DNA of 64,000 bases from CAYJLF01 sp964371055 (GTDB lineage Bacteria > Eisenbacteria > RBG-16-71-46 > CAIMUX01). The stretch spans positions 1-64,000 of the forward strand of contig CAYJLF010000014.1 of the NCBI GenBank assembly GCA_964371055.1. The letters are read 5' to 3'. Shown here in pieces: positions 24,437 to 32,947 of this stretch. The notes beneath the pieces are model-generated. The model ran no database searches. It saw nothing but the letters and a program-made list of their open reading frames with translations, and was not told where the DNA came from. Both the position numbers and the translations under genes were made by a program. Within the stretch, counting starts at the first letter, position 1; every line of letters begins with the position of its first letter.

Positions 24437-25987
24437 TTACCGCACCACCGTCATTCTTCCCGCCGCCCCCTCGCCCCGCACCAGGTAGATCCCCGCCGCG
24501 AGCGGCCGGCCCTCGACATCGCGGACCTGCCAGCGGGCGCTCGATTTCTCTCCCGGGCCGAGCGCGACCCTTCCCACGCGCCGCCCCGCGACGTCGAAAA
24601 CGCCAAGCTCCACCCGCTCGGTCAGGGGCGCGCACATCTCCACCCAGGCACCGGCATGCACCGGATTCGGGATCACCGTCAGGCTGACGCGCCCCGGCAG
24701 CCCCTCGCACGTATCGCTCGTCTCCAGGTCGACGAGCGCGGTCCAGACGGTGAGCTGCGCCCCGTCCAGGCGCATCCAGAAGGGCCGCACGCGCGGGCCG
24801 AACGCGGCGATCCCGATGTAGTCGCCGAAGAAGGTCGAAGGGGTCGGCGTGAAGGGGCTGCTGCTGATCCGCTCCTCGGAGAAGTTGTCTCCGCCATCGG
24901 TGGAGACGGCGAGATAGATGTCGGTGGCGTTGCTGCCGGGGTGTTCGCGACGGTCGTAATAGACGACCCACACCCGTCCCGTGACCGGATCGACGTCGAT
25001 CCAGGGAAAGAACTGGTGGGCGCCATTGCCGAGCGGATCGCCGTTGACCCGCACGCGCGGCCGCCAGGTCTGTCCGTCGTCGTCGCTCGCGCGCAGGAAG
25101 ACGTCGGCATCGCCGTGCCGCCAGTCGGTCCAGAGGACGTAGACGCGCCCGCGGTAGGCCCCCGGGCTGATGTCGGCCTTCGTGACCGGCAGGCCGTTGG
25201 CGCGATAGAGCCCTGGAATCGAGAATGCCCACCCTCCGGGCTGATCGGAGATCACCTGGTCCTCGCCCCAGGTCAGCCCGTCATCGGTGGACCGATCGAA
25301 CTCGATTCCGCGCGGGCCGGCCCAGGCGAGGCAGACCGTTCCATCCGGTCCGACCGCCGGCACCGCCCCCTCGACGGTGTCGTCCCCATCGAGCGCGCTC
25401 CCCCCTTCGTCGCTCACCCGCACCGGAGGGGTGAAGGAAACTCCGCCGTCGGTCGAGGCGGCGAAGAGGATCCGCGAACTGTCGGCCGGATCGCCGCTCC
25501 CGTAGTGGTCGAACTGCGTCCAGCCGATGTAGACGTTGCCATCGCTCGGTCCGCCCGTGCGATCGACGACCGGATAGCACTTGTCCTCGAACGGGATGCT
25601 CCCGGTGTGTTCGATCACCGAGGTCCCGGCCGGGGTCCAGGTGGCGCCCTGATCGGTCGAGCGATTGACGAAGATCCCGGAGTGGGACCAGCTACCGATG
25701 TAGGCGTAGTAGCAGCGACCGAATCGGTCGAAGACCACGGAGGGATCGCCCAGGTCATACGGATCGGGGAGCTGCCCTTCCGCCCAGGTCAGGCCGCCGT
25801 CGTTCGAGCGATAGACGTAGCAGCCGCTCCCCTGCGCCGCCGCGACGATCTGGTCGGGATTGGCCGGATTGATCGTGATCGCCGTCTCTTCCGGATAGTT
25901 GTTGTTCACATTGACCTGGACGTTGGTCCAGGCGGCCGCGGCCGGCGCGGCGGCGAGGGACGCGAGCAGAAAGAGGAGGATGACCAC
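24437..25987 (-). CDS. Secreted BNR/exo-sialidase-like protein with T9SS-type tail
   Basis: The protein is 516 residues if started at GTG 25987, which has AAGGAGG 4 nt upstream. An in-frame ATG at 26059 lies within a TATGAT box and lacks a ribosome site. A hydrophobic leader (VILLFLLASLAAAPAAAA) is followed by repeated propeller blades (SNDGGLTWAEG, STDQGATWTPAG, STDGGVSFTPPV, STDDGLTWGEDQ, SDDDGQTWRP, STDGGDNFSEER). The C-terminal domain of about 85 residues begins SLTVIPNPVHAGAWVEM and has LGVFDVAGRRVGRVAL and AAGIYLVRGE, ending GRMTVVR. Such domains direct export and surface attachment in T9SS-bearing bacteria. No sialidase catalytic residues are apparent. It is divergent from argS. Its ligand is unknown. 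Confidence 0.75.
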   Translation of the reverse strand: MVILLFLLASLAAAPAAAAWTNVQVNVNNNYPEETAITINPANPDQIVAAAQGSGCYVYRSNDGGLTWAEGQLPDPYDLGDPSVVFDRFGRCYYAYIGSWSHSGIFVNRSTDQGATWTPAGTSVIEHTGSIPFEDKCYPVVDRTGGPSDGNVYIGWTQFDHYGSGDPADSSRILFAASTDGGVSFTPPVRVSDEGGSALDGDDTVEGAVPAVGPDGTVCLAWAGPRGIEFDRSTDDGLTWGEDQVISDQPGGWAFSIPGLYRANGLPVTKADISPGAYRGRVYVLWTDWRHGDADVFLRASDDDGQTWRPRVRVNGDPLGNGAHQFFPWIDVDPVTGRVWVVYYDRREHPGSNATDIYLAVSTDGGDNFSEERISSSPFTPTPSTFFGDYIGIAAFGPRVRPFWMRLDGAQLTVWTALVDLETSDTCEGLPGRVSLTVIPNPVHAGAWVEMCAPLTERVELGVFDVAGRRVGRVALGPGEKSSARWQVRDVEGRPLAAGIYLVRGEGAAGRMTVVR

Positions 25988-26181
25988 GACGCCTCCTTGC
26001 ACCCCGGCTGGCGAGAGCGGCCCGACCTTCGCGGCCGGCGGCCGGAGACCCTTGATCATACCGCATCCGGAGGACGGCCGCTTGATCCGATCACGCTCGC
26101 GCCCTACGCTCCACCGGCCAGGACCGCGGCGCGCGTCCGCGGCAGCCGTCGGGAGATCGAGGAACTCAGCAGGCAGGAGGC

Positions 26182-28275
26182 ATGGTGGCGACGAGTTATC
26201 AGGAGTACCGGGACGATCTCTTGCGGGCCCTCTGGTCGCTGGCTCCGAGGAAGGATGCATCCGGGGAAACGTCCGACCAGGGCGATCTCGCCGGAATCAC
26301 CTTCACGCGCCCGCCGAAGCCTGAGATGGGCGACCTCGCGCTCCCTGCCTTTCCGATCGCGCGCGGCCGGAAGCTGCCGCCTCCCCAGGTCGCCGCAGAG
26401 TGGGCCGCGACGATTCGAGCCGAACTCGAGAGCCCGTCCGGCTCCCTCGCCGGGTTGCCGATCCGGATCCTGGACGCGACCCCGGCCGGGCCCTACGTCA
26501 ACCTGAAGCTCGACGCGGGCGCACTCGCGCGGCTCGTCACCGCGGCCGTGACGGAGGCGGGCGCCTCCTACGGCCTCGCGCCGAAGCCCACCGGCCGCAC
26601 GGTGGTCGTCGAGTACTCCTCGCCCAACACGAACAAGCCGCTCCACCTCGGCCACATCCGGAACAACCTCCTCGGGATGGCGATCGGCAATCTCCGCGAG
26701 GCGGCCGGCGACCGGGTCATCCGGGTCAGCCTGATCAATGATCGCGGCGTCCACATCTGCAAGTCGATGCTCGCCTACGCCCGCTGGGGCTGGCGGGAGG
26801 GCGCGTCCGGCGTGGAACCGCGAGCGGAGGGACGGGGCGACGCACCCCTCGATCTCGCCCCCGTCCTCGCGGGAATCGCCGACGGCCGCATGGAGACCCC
26901 GGCCTCGACGGGCGAGAAGGGAGACCACTTCGTCGGCCGCTACTACGTCCTCTACAACACGCGCCTGAACGAGGAAAGGGCCGCCTGGGCGGCCTCCCGC
27001 GGCGTGAACTTCGCGCTCTACGGCAAGGCCGTGTTGCGCGCGATCGAGGACAACGACGAGCGTCGGCGCCGCGAAGCGGAGGGCGAGAAGCTGGAGGAGG
27101 AGTTCCTCGCCGCCTCCGACCTGGGCGCGGCGGTGTCGGAGATGTTGCGGCGCTGGGAGGCGGACGACGGCGACGTCCGCGAGTTGTGGCGGACGATGAA
27201 CGAGTGGGTCTACGCCGGCTTCCGCGAGACCTACGCCCGTCTCGGCTGTCGCTTCGATCGCTGGGACCTCGAAAGCGTCACCTGGCTCACCGGCAAGGAG
27301 GAGGTCGAGCGCGGGCTGGCCCGAGGCGTCGTCTACCGCCGCGACGACGGCTCGCTCTGGGCGCGCCTCGAGGCGTTCGGGCTGGCGGACAAGATCCTCT
27401 TGCGCAGCGACGGCACCAGCATCTACATCACGCAGGACATCGGCACCGCGATTCACCGCTTCCGGGACTATCCGATCGACCGGATGATCTACGTCGTCGG
27501 CGCGGAGCAGGAGGTGCACTTCCGCACCCTCTTCGCCACCTTGAAACTCCTCGGGCATGACTGGGCGGACCGCTGCACGCATGCCTCCTACGCGCTGGTC
27601 AACCTCCCGCGCGGTCTGGGCAAGTTGAAGTCGCGCGAGGGGACGGCGGTCGACGCCGACGACCTCCTGGACAGCCTGCAGGCGATCGCGAAAGAGAAGA
27701 TCGAGCAGGGCGGATACGCGGAGGACCCCGCCTTGATCGATACGATCGCCGAAGAGATCGGCCAGGGAGCGCTCAAGCTCTACATGCTGCAGGTCAGCTC
27801 CGAGAAGACGATCGTCTTCGACCCGGAGGAGACGATCGCCTTCACGGGCGACACCGGCCCGGCCGTGCAGTACAGCCACGCGCGCATCCACGGGATCGTC
27901 CGCAAGGGGATCGCCGCCGGGCGGCTCGCGGAGGAGGACTTCGCCGGCGCCCCCGATGCCGATACGGTGCGGTTCGTCCGGGCCGACCGCTGCGATCCTT
28001 CGGCGCTCAGCGAACCGGAGGAACGCGAGGTGATCCGCCTGGTGGCCGAGTATCCGGACGCCGTCGCGGCGGCGGCCCGCCAGGACTCTCCGGCGCCGGT
28101 GGCCAACGCCCTGCTCGAACTGACCAAGGCGTATGCCCGGATGTACCACCAGCACGAGGTGCTGAAAGCCGAACCTCCACTCATGCGATCGAGGGTGCAG
28201 CTTGCCCTCTGCGTGGCGCAGGTGCTGCGCAATGGCCTCCGCCTGTTGACGATCGAAGCGCCGGAACGGATGTAA
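26182..28275 (+). CDS. argS: Arginyl-tRNA synthetase
   Basis: This 697-residue class I synthetase charges tRNA-Arg. The ATG at 26182 follows GGCAGGAGGC. The HIGH motif reads HLGHIRNN (about 154-161) in the context VVVEYSSPNTNKPLHLGH, diagnostic for ArgRS. The KMSKS-equivalent is GKLKSREGT (about 479-487). The anticodon-binding DALR domain is at the C-terminus (YARMYHQHEVLKAEP ... LRLLTIEAPERM). An ArgRS-specific N-terminal add-on domain precedes the catalytic core. Length is above the E. coli enzyme (577), owing to an insertion of about 100 residues between HIGH and KMSKS (around DGRMETPASTGEKGDHFVGR). The gene is divergent from the BNR gene and convergent with the next. Confidence 0.95.
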   Translation: MVATSYQEYRDDLLRALWSLAPRKDASGETSDQGDLAGITFTRPPKPEMGDLALPAFPIARGRKLPPPQVAAEWAATIRAELESPSGSLAGLPIRILDATPAGPYVNLKLDAGALARLVTAAVTEAGASYGLAPKPTGRTVVVEYSSPNTNKPLHLGHIRNNLLGMAIGNLREAAGDRVIRVSLINDRGVHICKSMLAYARWGWREGASGVEPRAEGRGDAPLDLAPVLAGIADGRMETPASTGEKGDHFVGRYYVLYNTRLNEERAAWAASRGVNFALYGKAVLRAIEDNDERRRREAEGEKLEEEFLAASDLGAAVSEMLRRWEADDGDVRELWRTMNEWVYAGFRETYARLGCRFDRWDLESVTWLTGKEEVERGLARGVVYRRDDGSLWARLEAFGLADKILLRSDGTSIYITQDIGTAIHRFRDYPIDRMIYVVGAEQEVHFRTLFATLKLLGHDWADRCTHASYALVNLPRGLGKLKSREGTAVDADDLLDSLQAIAKEKIEQGGYAEDPALIDTIAEEIGQGALKLYMLQVSSEKTIVFDPEETIAFTGDTGPAVQYSHARIHGIVRKGIAAGRLAEEDFAGAPDADTVRFVRADRCDPSALSEPEEREVIRLVAEYPDAVAAAARQDSPAPVANALLELTKAYARMYHQHEVLKAEPPLMRSRVQLALCVAQVLRNGLRLLTIEAPERM

Positions 28276-28356
28276 CGGATGTAACGGCGGGGGCCGCGTC
28301 CACGACTCCCGGCTGCACGAGCCCGCGGTTTGGCGTGCGCCTTCCCGGGGTGGCCC

Positions 28357-29709
28357 TCAGCGCAGGATCAGGCAGCGCTCGGATGCGATCTCCGCCTCCC
28401 CCACCACGCGCACCCAGTAGCTCCCCGCGGGCGCCGGACGCCCGTCGGCGAGCCGGCCGTCCCAGCGATACCGCCCATCCCGCTCCATCGGCCCGGCGGC
28501 GACGATCCGACCCGCCGGATCATGGACCGTGGCGCGCGCACCGCGGCCGAGCCGGCCGCTCCAGCGGGCCTCGACGGCTCCCTGCGACGGGTTCGGATGG
28601 AGCCGCAGCCGAGGAAGCGCCGCCAAGGCCCGATCCCCGCTCACATCGGCCACCAGGTCATCGACGTCGCGCATCCACAGGCCATCCTCGTGCGTGGCGA
28701 GAAAGAGCGCGGGGCGCGTGGGTGCGGCCTTCAGGTGGAAGCGCACCCAGATGTTCATAACCCCCGGCCCCGTCTCCGCCGAGAGTCCATCGCGCATCGG
28801 GGTCCACGCAGAGTCATCCCATTCCCGCCAGGCCGCATCGAGCCGCCCGGCGGAATCCATCCCGGCGGCGAAGACCATCCCGCCGGCCCACGCGGGCAGT
28901 TCGATCCCGACGCACTCGTGGAGCGATTCCCAGCTCTCGAGCGGCGTATCCCCCTGCCAGCGCTGGATGAGGGACGCCCCCATCCGCGCGCAGACCGTCC
29001 GCGGATCGTCCGGCTTCAGATCGAGGTCGATCGCATAGGTCCACTCGATCGGCTGCAGGGTCGCCCAGCTCTCCCCGGCGTCACTCGAGCGGTAGACCGG
29101 CGAGGTCCAGAAGCCGTCATAGACCGTGTAGTAGACGAACGCGCTCGCCGGCGACGCCACGAGCCACGGCTTGTAGTTGGTCAGGTGCGATGGTTGGATG
29201 ACCTCCCACGCAACCCCCAGGTTGGTGCTGCGGTAGACCTCCACGCTGTTCGACGTCCGGGCCGCCAGGTAGAGCAGGCCGGGCACAACCCCGTTGAATC
29301 CCAGCGCCTGCCCACTCTCGGCGATCGGGGTGGGGTCCCGTCCGACCCAGTGATCACCGCCGTCGGTGGTGAGGTAGATGCAGGTATCGCCGTTGGCCGC
29401 GACGATGATCAGTTCATCGTCCACTCCCGCGACCACCAGGTCGTGGATCGGGTGGCCGGCGAGACCGAGGCGCACCCAATTCCCGGGATCGTCGAGCGGA
29501 GCCCGCCAGAGGCCGGTCGGTGTGTTATCCGGCGTGCGCCAGGCCGCGAAGAGGTGCTGGCGGCCGATTTCGAGCGCGGTACAGAACCCTGCCGACAGCG
29601 GCGAGGGGATCTCCTGCCAGGAAGAGCTTCGGGCATCACCGGGGCACGCAAGGATCAGCGGGAAACCCGGCAGCAGGGCAAGAACGGATCGGACGAGGAG
29701 ACTTCGCAT
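28357..29709 (-). CDS. Secreted BNR-like protein with T9SS-type tail
   Basis: The protein has 450 residues from ATG 29709 (GAGGGAG, 6-nt spacing; ATGs slightly upstream are too close to the site). The leader MRSLLVRSVLALLPGFPLIL is followed by ACPG, a weak possible lipobox. Propeller-like blades include TTDGGDHWVGRDP, STNLGVAWEVIQP and SSDAGESWATLQP. The C-terminal FlgD-like domain has LRLHPNPSQGAVEARWS, ATVHDPAGRIVAAG and APAGSYWVRVVG, ending SERCLILR. The architecture matches the proteins at 21494 and 24437, giving three such exported proteins within 8 kb. The stop is 81 bp from the convergent argS stop. Substrate or partner unknown. Confidence 0.75.
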   Translation of the reverse strand: MRSLLVRSVLALLPGFPLILACPGDARSSSWQEIPSPLSAGFCTALEIGRQHLFAAWRTPDNTPTGLWRAPLDDPGNWVRLGLAGHPIHDLVVAGVDDELIIVAANGDTCIYLTTDGGDHWVGRDPTPIAESGQALGFNGVVPGLLYLAARTSNSVEVYRSTNLGVAWEVIQPSHLTNYKPWLVASPASAFVYYTVYDGFWTSPVYRSSDAGESWATLQPIEWTYAIDLDLKPDDPRTVCARMGASLIQRWQGDTPLESWESLHECVGIELPAWAGGMVFAAGMDSAGRLDAAWREWDDSAWTPMRDGLSAETGPGVMNIWVRFHLKAAPTRPALFLATHEDGLWMRDVDDLVADVSGDRALAALPRLRLHPNPSQGAVEARWSGRLGRGARATVHDPAGRIVAAGPMERDGRYRWDGRLADGRPAPAGSYWVRVVGEAEIASERCLILR

Positions 29710-29785
29710 CGGCATCTCCCTCGGCGGCTTCACGGAGGCTGCCGCCATCGCAGGCTTCGACCGGGCGGGGCAGAGTCACGCCTTG

Positions 29786-29814
29786 ACGTTACCGCGCATC
29801 CGCGTCCGCGACAA
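29786..29814 (-). promoter_or_regulatory. Promoter TTGTCG-17-TAACGT
   Basis: Minus-strand TTGTCG (29809-29814) and TAACGT (29786-29791), spaced by 17 bp, lie about 75 nt before the ATG at 29709. Confidence 0.5.
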
Positions 29815-29854
29815 GCACCGGGCGCCGGGAGGGACGGGGTCGACCCGCCCAAGC

Positions 29855-29883
29855 TTGCCTGCGGACGGCGCAGCGACTAGAAT
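29855..29883 (+). promoter_or_regulatory. Promoter TTGCCT-17-TAGAAT
   Basis: TTGCCT (29855-29860) and TAGAAT (29878-29883), 17-bp spacer, sit about 95 nt ahead of the carboxylase start at 29979. They lie back-to-back with the promoter of the divergent BNR gene. Confidence 0.65.
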
Positions 29884-29978
29884 CCGGCAGTTTCCGGGGG
29901 GTGTCAGGGGAGCGCCGCACGCGTGCTCCCCGCGCCGTTCTCCGGCCCGGTTTTCCGGTCCGAATCGACGAGGTGGTG

Positions 29979-31559
29979 ATGCCTGAACCGACCCAGACCT
30001 CCGGCCCGACCGTGCTTTCCGTCATGCAGCGCGTGGTCGACTTCTTCCGCCGTCGCGCCAAGGCGACCGGCGGCGGCGGTCCCAAGGCGATCGAGAAGCA
30101 GATCGCCAGCGGCAAGCTGACCGCGCGCGACCGCATCCGGTTGATCGTGGACGCCGGTTCGTTCCACGAGTATGACCTCTTCGTCCACCACAAGGGGACG
30201 GAGTTCGACATGCAGAGCAAGGAGCTCCCGGCCGACGGCGTCATCACCGGATCCGGCACGATCGCCGGCCACCCGATCTGCGTCTTCGCCCAGGACTTCA
30301 CCGTGGCCGGCGGCTCCCTCGGCCTGGGCCACGCCCGCAAGATCACCAAGATCATGGACCATGCCCTCAAGCTGGGCGTCCCGCTGATCGGGATCAACGA
30401 CTCCGGAGGCGCCCGGATCCAGGAAGGCGTCAACTCGCTGGCCGGGTATGGCGAGATCTTCTACCGGAACACCCTCGCCTCGGGGGTCATTCCGCAGATC
30501 TCGGTCATCCTCGGCCCCTGCGCGGGCGGCGCGGTCTACTCCCCCGCCCTGACTGACTTCGTCTTCGTGGTCGACAAGGTCTCCAAGATGTTCATCACCG
30601 GTCCCGAAGTGATCAAGACGGTGCTGGGCGAGGAGATCTCGATGGAGGACTTAGGGGGCGCGCGGGTCCACACCGAGATCAGCGGAAACGCCCACTTCTA
30701 TGCCGCGACCGAACTGGAGTGCTTCGAGCAGATCAAGAAGCTCTGCAGCTTCATCCCGTGGAACAACCGCCGGCCGGCCGAGCCTTTTGCGGCCGCACCG
30801 CCGCGGGCCAGCTTCGACCTCGACAAGATCATCCCGCCGGACAACCGGATGCCGTTCGACGTGCGCGACGTGATCCGCGGCGTCTGTGACGATTCCGACC
30901 TCTTCGAGGTTCAGGAGCGGTTCGCCGCCAACATCGTCACCGGCTTCGCGCGGGTCCAGGGGCGGACGGTCGGAGTGGTGGCCAACCAGCCGATTGTGCT
31001 GGCCGGCGTGCTGGATGTCGACTCATCGGACAAGGCGGCGCGCTTCATCCGCTTCTGCGACGCCTTCAACATTCCCCTCGTCACGTTCGTCGATCTCCCC
31101 GGCTACCTCCCTGGGATCGACCAGGAACACGCCGGTGTCATCCGGCACGGGGCCAAGCTGCTTTATGCCTACAGCGAGGCGACCGTGCCGAAGATCACCG
31201 TCATCCTGCGCAAGGCCTATGGCGGCGGCTACATCGCCATGTGCTCCCGCCACCTGGGAGCCGATTTCGTCTTCGCCTGGCCGAGCGCCGAGATCGCCGT
31301 CATGGGACCCGAGGGGGCGGCGAACATCATCTTCCGCAAAGAAATCAGTGAGGCGGCCGACCCGGACGCGATGCGCCGGCAGAAGGTCGCGGAGTACACC
31401 GAGAAGTTCGCCAACCCGTACCAGGCGGCCGGCGAGGGGCACATCGACGCCGTGATCACGCCGTCGGAGACCAGGGACTACGTGATCCACGCCCTCGATG
31501 TCTCGATCAGCAAGGCGGAACCGCGGCCGCAGAAGAAACACGGCATCCCGCCGTTCTGA
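29979..31559 (+). CDS. Acyl-CoA carboxylase carboxyltransferase (beta) subunit, PccB-type
   Basis: This 526-residue carboxyltransferase is related to propionyl-CoA carboxylase beta and methylmalonyl-CoA decarboxylase alpha. The start ATG at 29979 follows GAGGTGG. Family signatures are KLTARDRIRLIVDAGSFHEYD, AQDFTVAGGSLGLGHARKI, LIGINDSGGARIQEGVNSL, ILGPCAGGAVYSPALTDF, FVDLPGYLPG, RKAYGGGYIAMCSRHLGADF and AEIAVMGPEGAANIIF. It transfers CO2 between carboxybiotin and an acyl-CoA. A biotin carrier gene follows at 64 bp. No biotin carboxylase gene is present in the window. The pair therefore either borrows a carboxylase encoded elsewhere or acts as a decarboxylase/transcarboxylase. Confidence 0.92.
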   Translation: MPEPTQTSGPTVLSVMQRVVDFFRRRAKATGGGGPKAIEKQIASGKLTARDRIRLIVDAGSFHEYDLFVHHKGTEFDMQSKELPADGVITGSGTIAGHPICVFAQDFTVAGGSLGLGHARKITKIMDHALKLGVPLIGINDSGGARIQEGVNSLAGYGEIFYRNTLASGVIPQISVILGPCAGGAVYSPALTDFVFVVDKVSKMFITGPEVIKTVLGEEISMEDLGGARVHTEISGNAHFYAATELECFEQIKKLCSFIPWNNRRPAEPFAAAPPRASFDLDKIIPPDNRMPFDVRDVIRGVCDDSDLFEVQERFAANIVTGFARVQGRTVGVVANQPIVLAGVLDVDSSDKAARFIRFCDAFNIPLVTFVDLPGYLPGIDQEHAGVIRHGAKLLYAYSEATVPKITVILRKAYGGGYIAMCSRHLGADFVFAWPSAEIAVMGPEGAANIIFRKEISEAADPDAMRRQKVAEYTEKFANPYQAAGEGHIDAVITPSETRDYVIHALDVSISKAEPRPQKKHGIPPF

Positions 31560-31623
31560 TCGACCGCTTCGGCACGCCACAGACCTCGATCCGGGCGGCG
31601 CGCACCCGGCAAGGAGCGGAAGG

Positions 31624-31944
31624 ATGGATGCGGACCACGGCGACCTGAAGAAATTCGTCCTGGACGACACGACCTACGAAACCCGGCTCTCGCGGAAGTT
31701 CGAGCGGCGCAAGCCCTGGACGCCGCAGAACCCCCGGCTTCTGCACGCGCAGATTCCCGGAATCATCCACTCCGTCGCCTGCCGCGCCGGGCAGAAGGTG
31801 CGGCGGGGGGACCCGCTTCTGGTGCTCGAGGCCATGAAGATGCGAAATGCAATCGCCTCGCCTTTGGAGGCGACCGTCCGCGCCGTCCTGGTGCAGCCGG
31901 GGCAGATGGTGACGAAGGGACAACTGATGCTGGAGTTCGAGTAG
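31624..31944 (+). CDS. Biotinyl carrier protein of the acyl-CoA carboxylase
   Basis: The protein has 106 residues from ATG 31624 (AAGGAGCGGAAGG). It contains the biotin-lipoyl fold with the biotinylation motif EAMKM (Lys72) in the context GDPLLVLEAMKMRNAI. PGIIHSVACRAGQKVRRGD and VLVQPGQMVTKGQ supply the two halves of the beta barrel. A charged N-terminal arm of about 40 residues precedes the fold. The gene is directly downstream of the carboxyltransferase gene and is surely its swinging-arm subunit. Confidence 0.9.
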   Translation: MDADHGDLKKFVLDDTTYETRLSRKFERRKPWTPQNPRLLHAQIPGIIHSVACRAGQKVRRGDPLLVLEAMKMRNAIASPLEATVRAVLVQPGQMVTKGQLMLEFE

Positions 31945-32017
31945 CCGGCGATCCGCCGCCCGGGACGGCGGCAGGGGGGGCGGCCGGAGCAAGTGCGCAG
32001 ACGAGGGAGGCAGATCG

Positions 32018-32947
32018 GTGCAGGCGTGGTGGTGGGTCGTCTTCGCGGTCCTGGTCAGCGGCATCCTTTGCATCGATCTCTTCGTGCTCCATCGCCACGC
32101 GAAGCGCGACTCCTTTCGCGCCGCGCTCATCTGGAGCATCGTCTGCGTCGGCTCCGGGCTTCTCTTCTCGCTCTTCGTCCGGCAAGTCAAGGGCGGCGAT
32201 GCCGCGTTGGCCTACCTGACGGCATTTCTCATCGAGGAATCGCTCTCGATCGACAATCTCTTCGTCTTCTTTGCCCTCTTCAGCTACTTCGCCGTGCCGG
32301 CCGAGCACCAGCACCGCGTCCTCTTCTGGGGCATCGTCGGCGCCATCGTCGCCCGCGGCATCTTCATCTTCGCCGGCGTGGCGCTGATCCACCGGTTCGA
32401 GTGGCTGGTCTACATCCTGGGACTCGTCCTCGTCGCCACCGGCGCCAAACTCGCCTTCGGCGGCGACGAGGAGGTCCATCCCGAACGTAACCCCATCCTC
32501 CGCCTGGCCCAGCGCTGGCTGCCGATGACCCCGGCCTACCACGGCGACCGCTTCGCCGTCCGCCTGGCCGGCAAGCGCCGCTTCACTCCGCTCCTGCTGG
32601 TGCTCGTGGCCATCGAGAGCACCGACATCGTCTTCGCGGTCGACTCCGTTCCGGCCGTCCTGGCCGTCAGCACCGACCCCTTCATCGTCTACACCTCGAA
32701 CATCTTCGCCATCGTGGGGCTGCGGGCGATCTACTTCGTCCTGGCGAAGTCGCTTTTGACCCTGCGCTTCCTCAAACCGGCGCTCGCTCTGATCCTGACT
32801 TTGATCGGGATCAAGATGCTGATCAGCCGCTGGGTGCACATCCCGATCGGCGCCTCGCTCGGGACGGTCGCCGGGATCCTGACCGTGGCGGTGGTCCTGT
32901 CGCTGGCCTGGAAGCGGAAGCAGCCGCCCTCTTCTGCCGCCGGCTAG
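32018..32947 (+). CDS. TerC/Alx-family integral membrane protein
   Basis: The protein has 309 residues from GTG 32018 (GGGAGG upstream). It has about eight to nine membrane segments. The TerC-family signatures are FLIEESLSIDNLFVFFALF and LVLVAIESTDIVFAVDSVPA, each with membrane-embedded Asp/Glu residues thought to bind divalent metal. Members are linked to manganese or calcium export and to tellurite resistance. I saw no yybP-ykoY-type riboswitch in the short leader (31945-32017). Its stop codon is shared tail-to-tail with the OPT gene at CTAG (32944-32947). Confidence 0.9.
   Translation: MQAWWWVVFAVLVSGILCIDLFVLHRHAKRDSFRAALIWSIVCVGSGLLFSLFVRQVKGGDAALAYLTAFLIEESLSIDNLFVFFALFSYFAVPAEHQHRVLFWGIVGAIVARGIFIFAGVALIHRFEWLVYILGLVLVATGAKLAFGGDEEVHPERNPILRLAQRWLPMTPAYHGDRFAVRLAGKRRFTPLLLVLVAIESTDIVFAVDSVPAVLAVSTDPFIVYTSNIFAIVGLRAIYFVLAKSLLTLRFLKPALALILTLIGIKMLISRWVHIPIGASLGTVAGILTVAVVLSLAWKRKQPPSSAAG

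Noticed and set aside
26055..26060. ATG at 26059 as start of the BNR gene
   Set aside because: It lies in a TATGAT -10-like box without a ribosome site, whereas the GTG at 25987 has AAGGAGG just upstream.
28357..28440. Lipoprotein status of the BNR protein starting at 29709
   Set aside because: The LILAC sequence only loosely fits a lipobox and the protein carries a T9SS-type tail, so a plain signal peptide is more likely.
31945..32017. Manganese riboswitch (yybP-ykoY) before the TerC gene
   Set aside because: Only 73 nt are available and no conserved loop sequences are seen; only a simple CCGCCG/CGGCGG hairpin.
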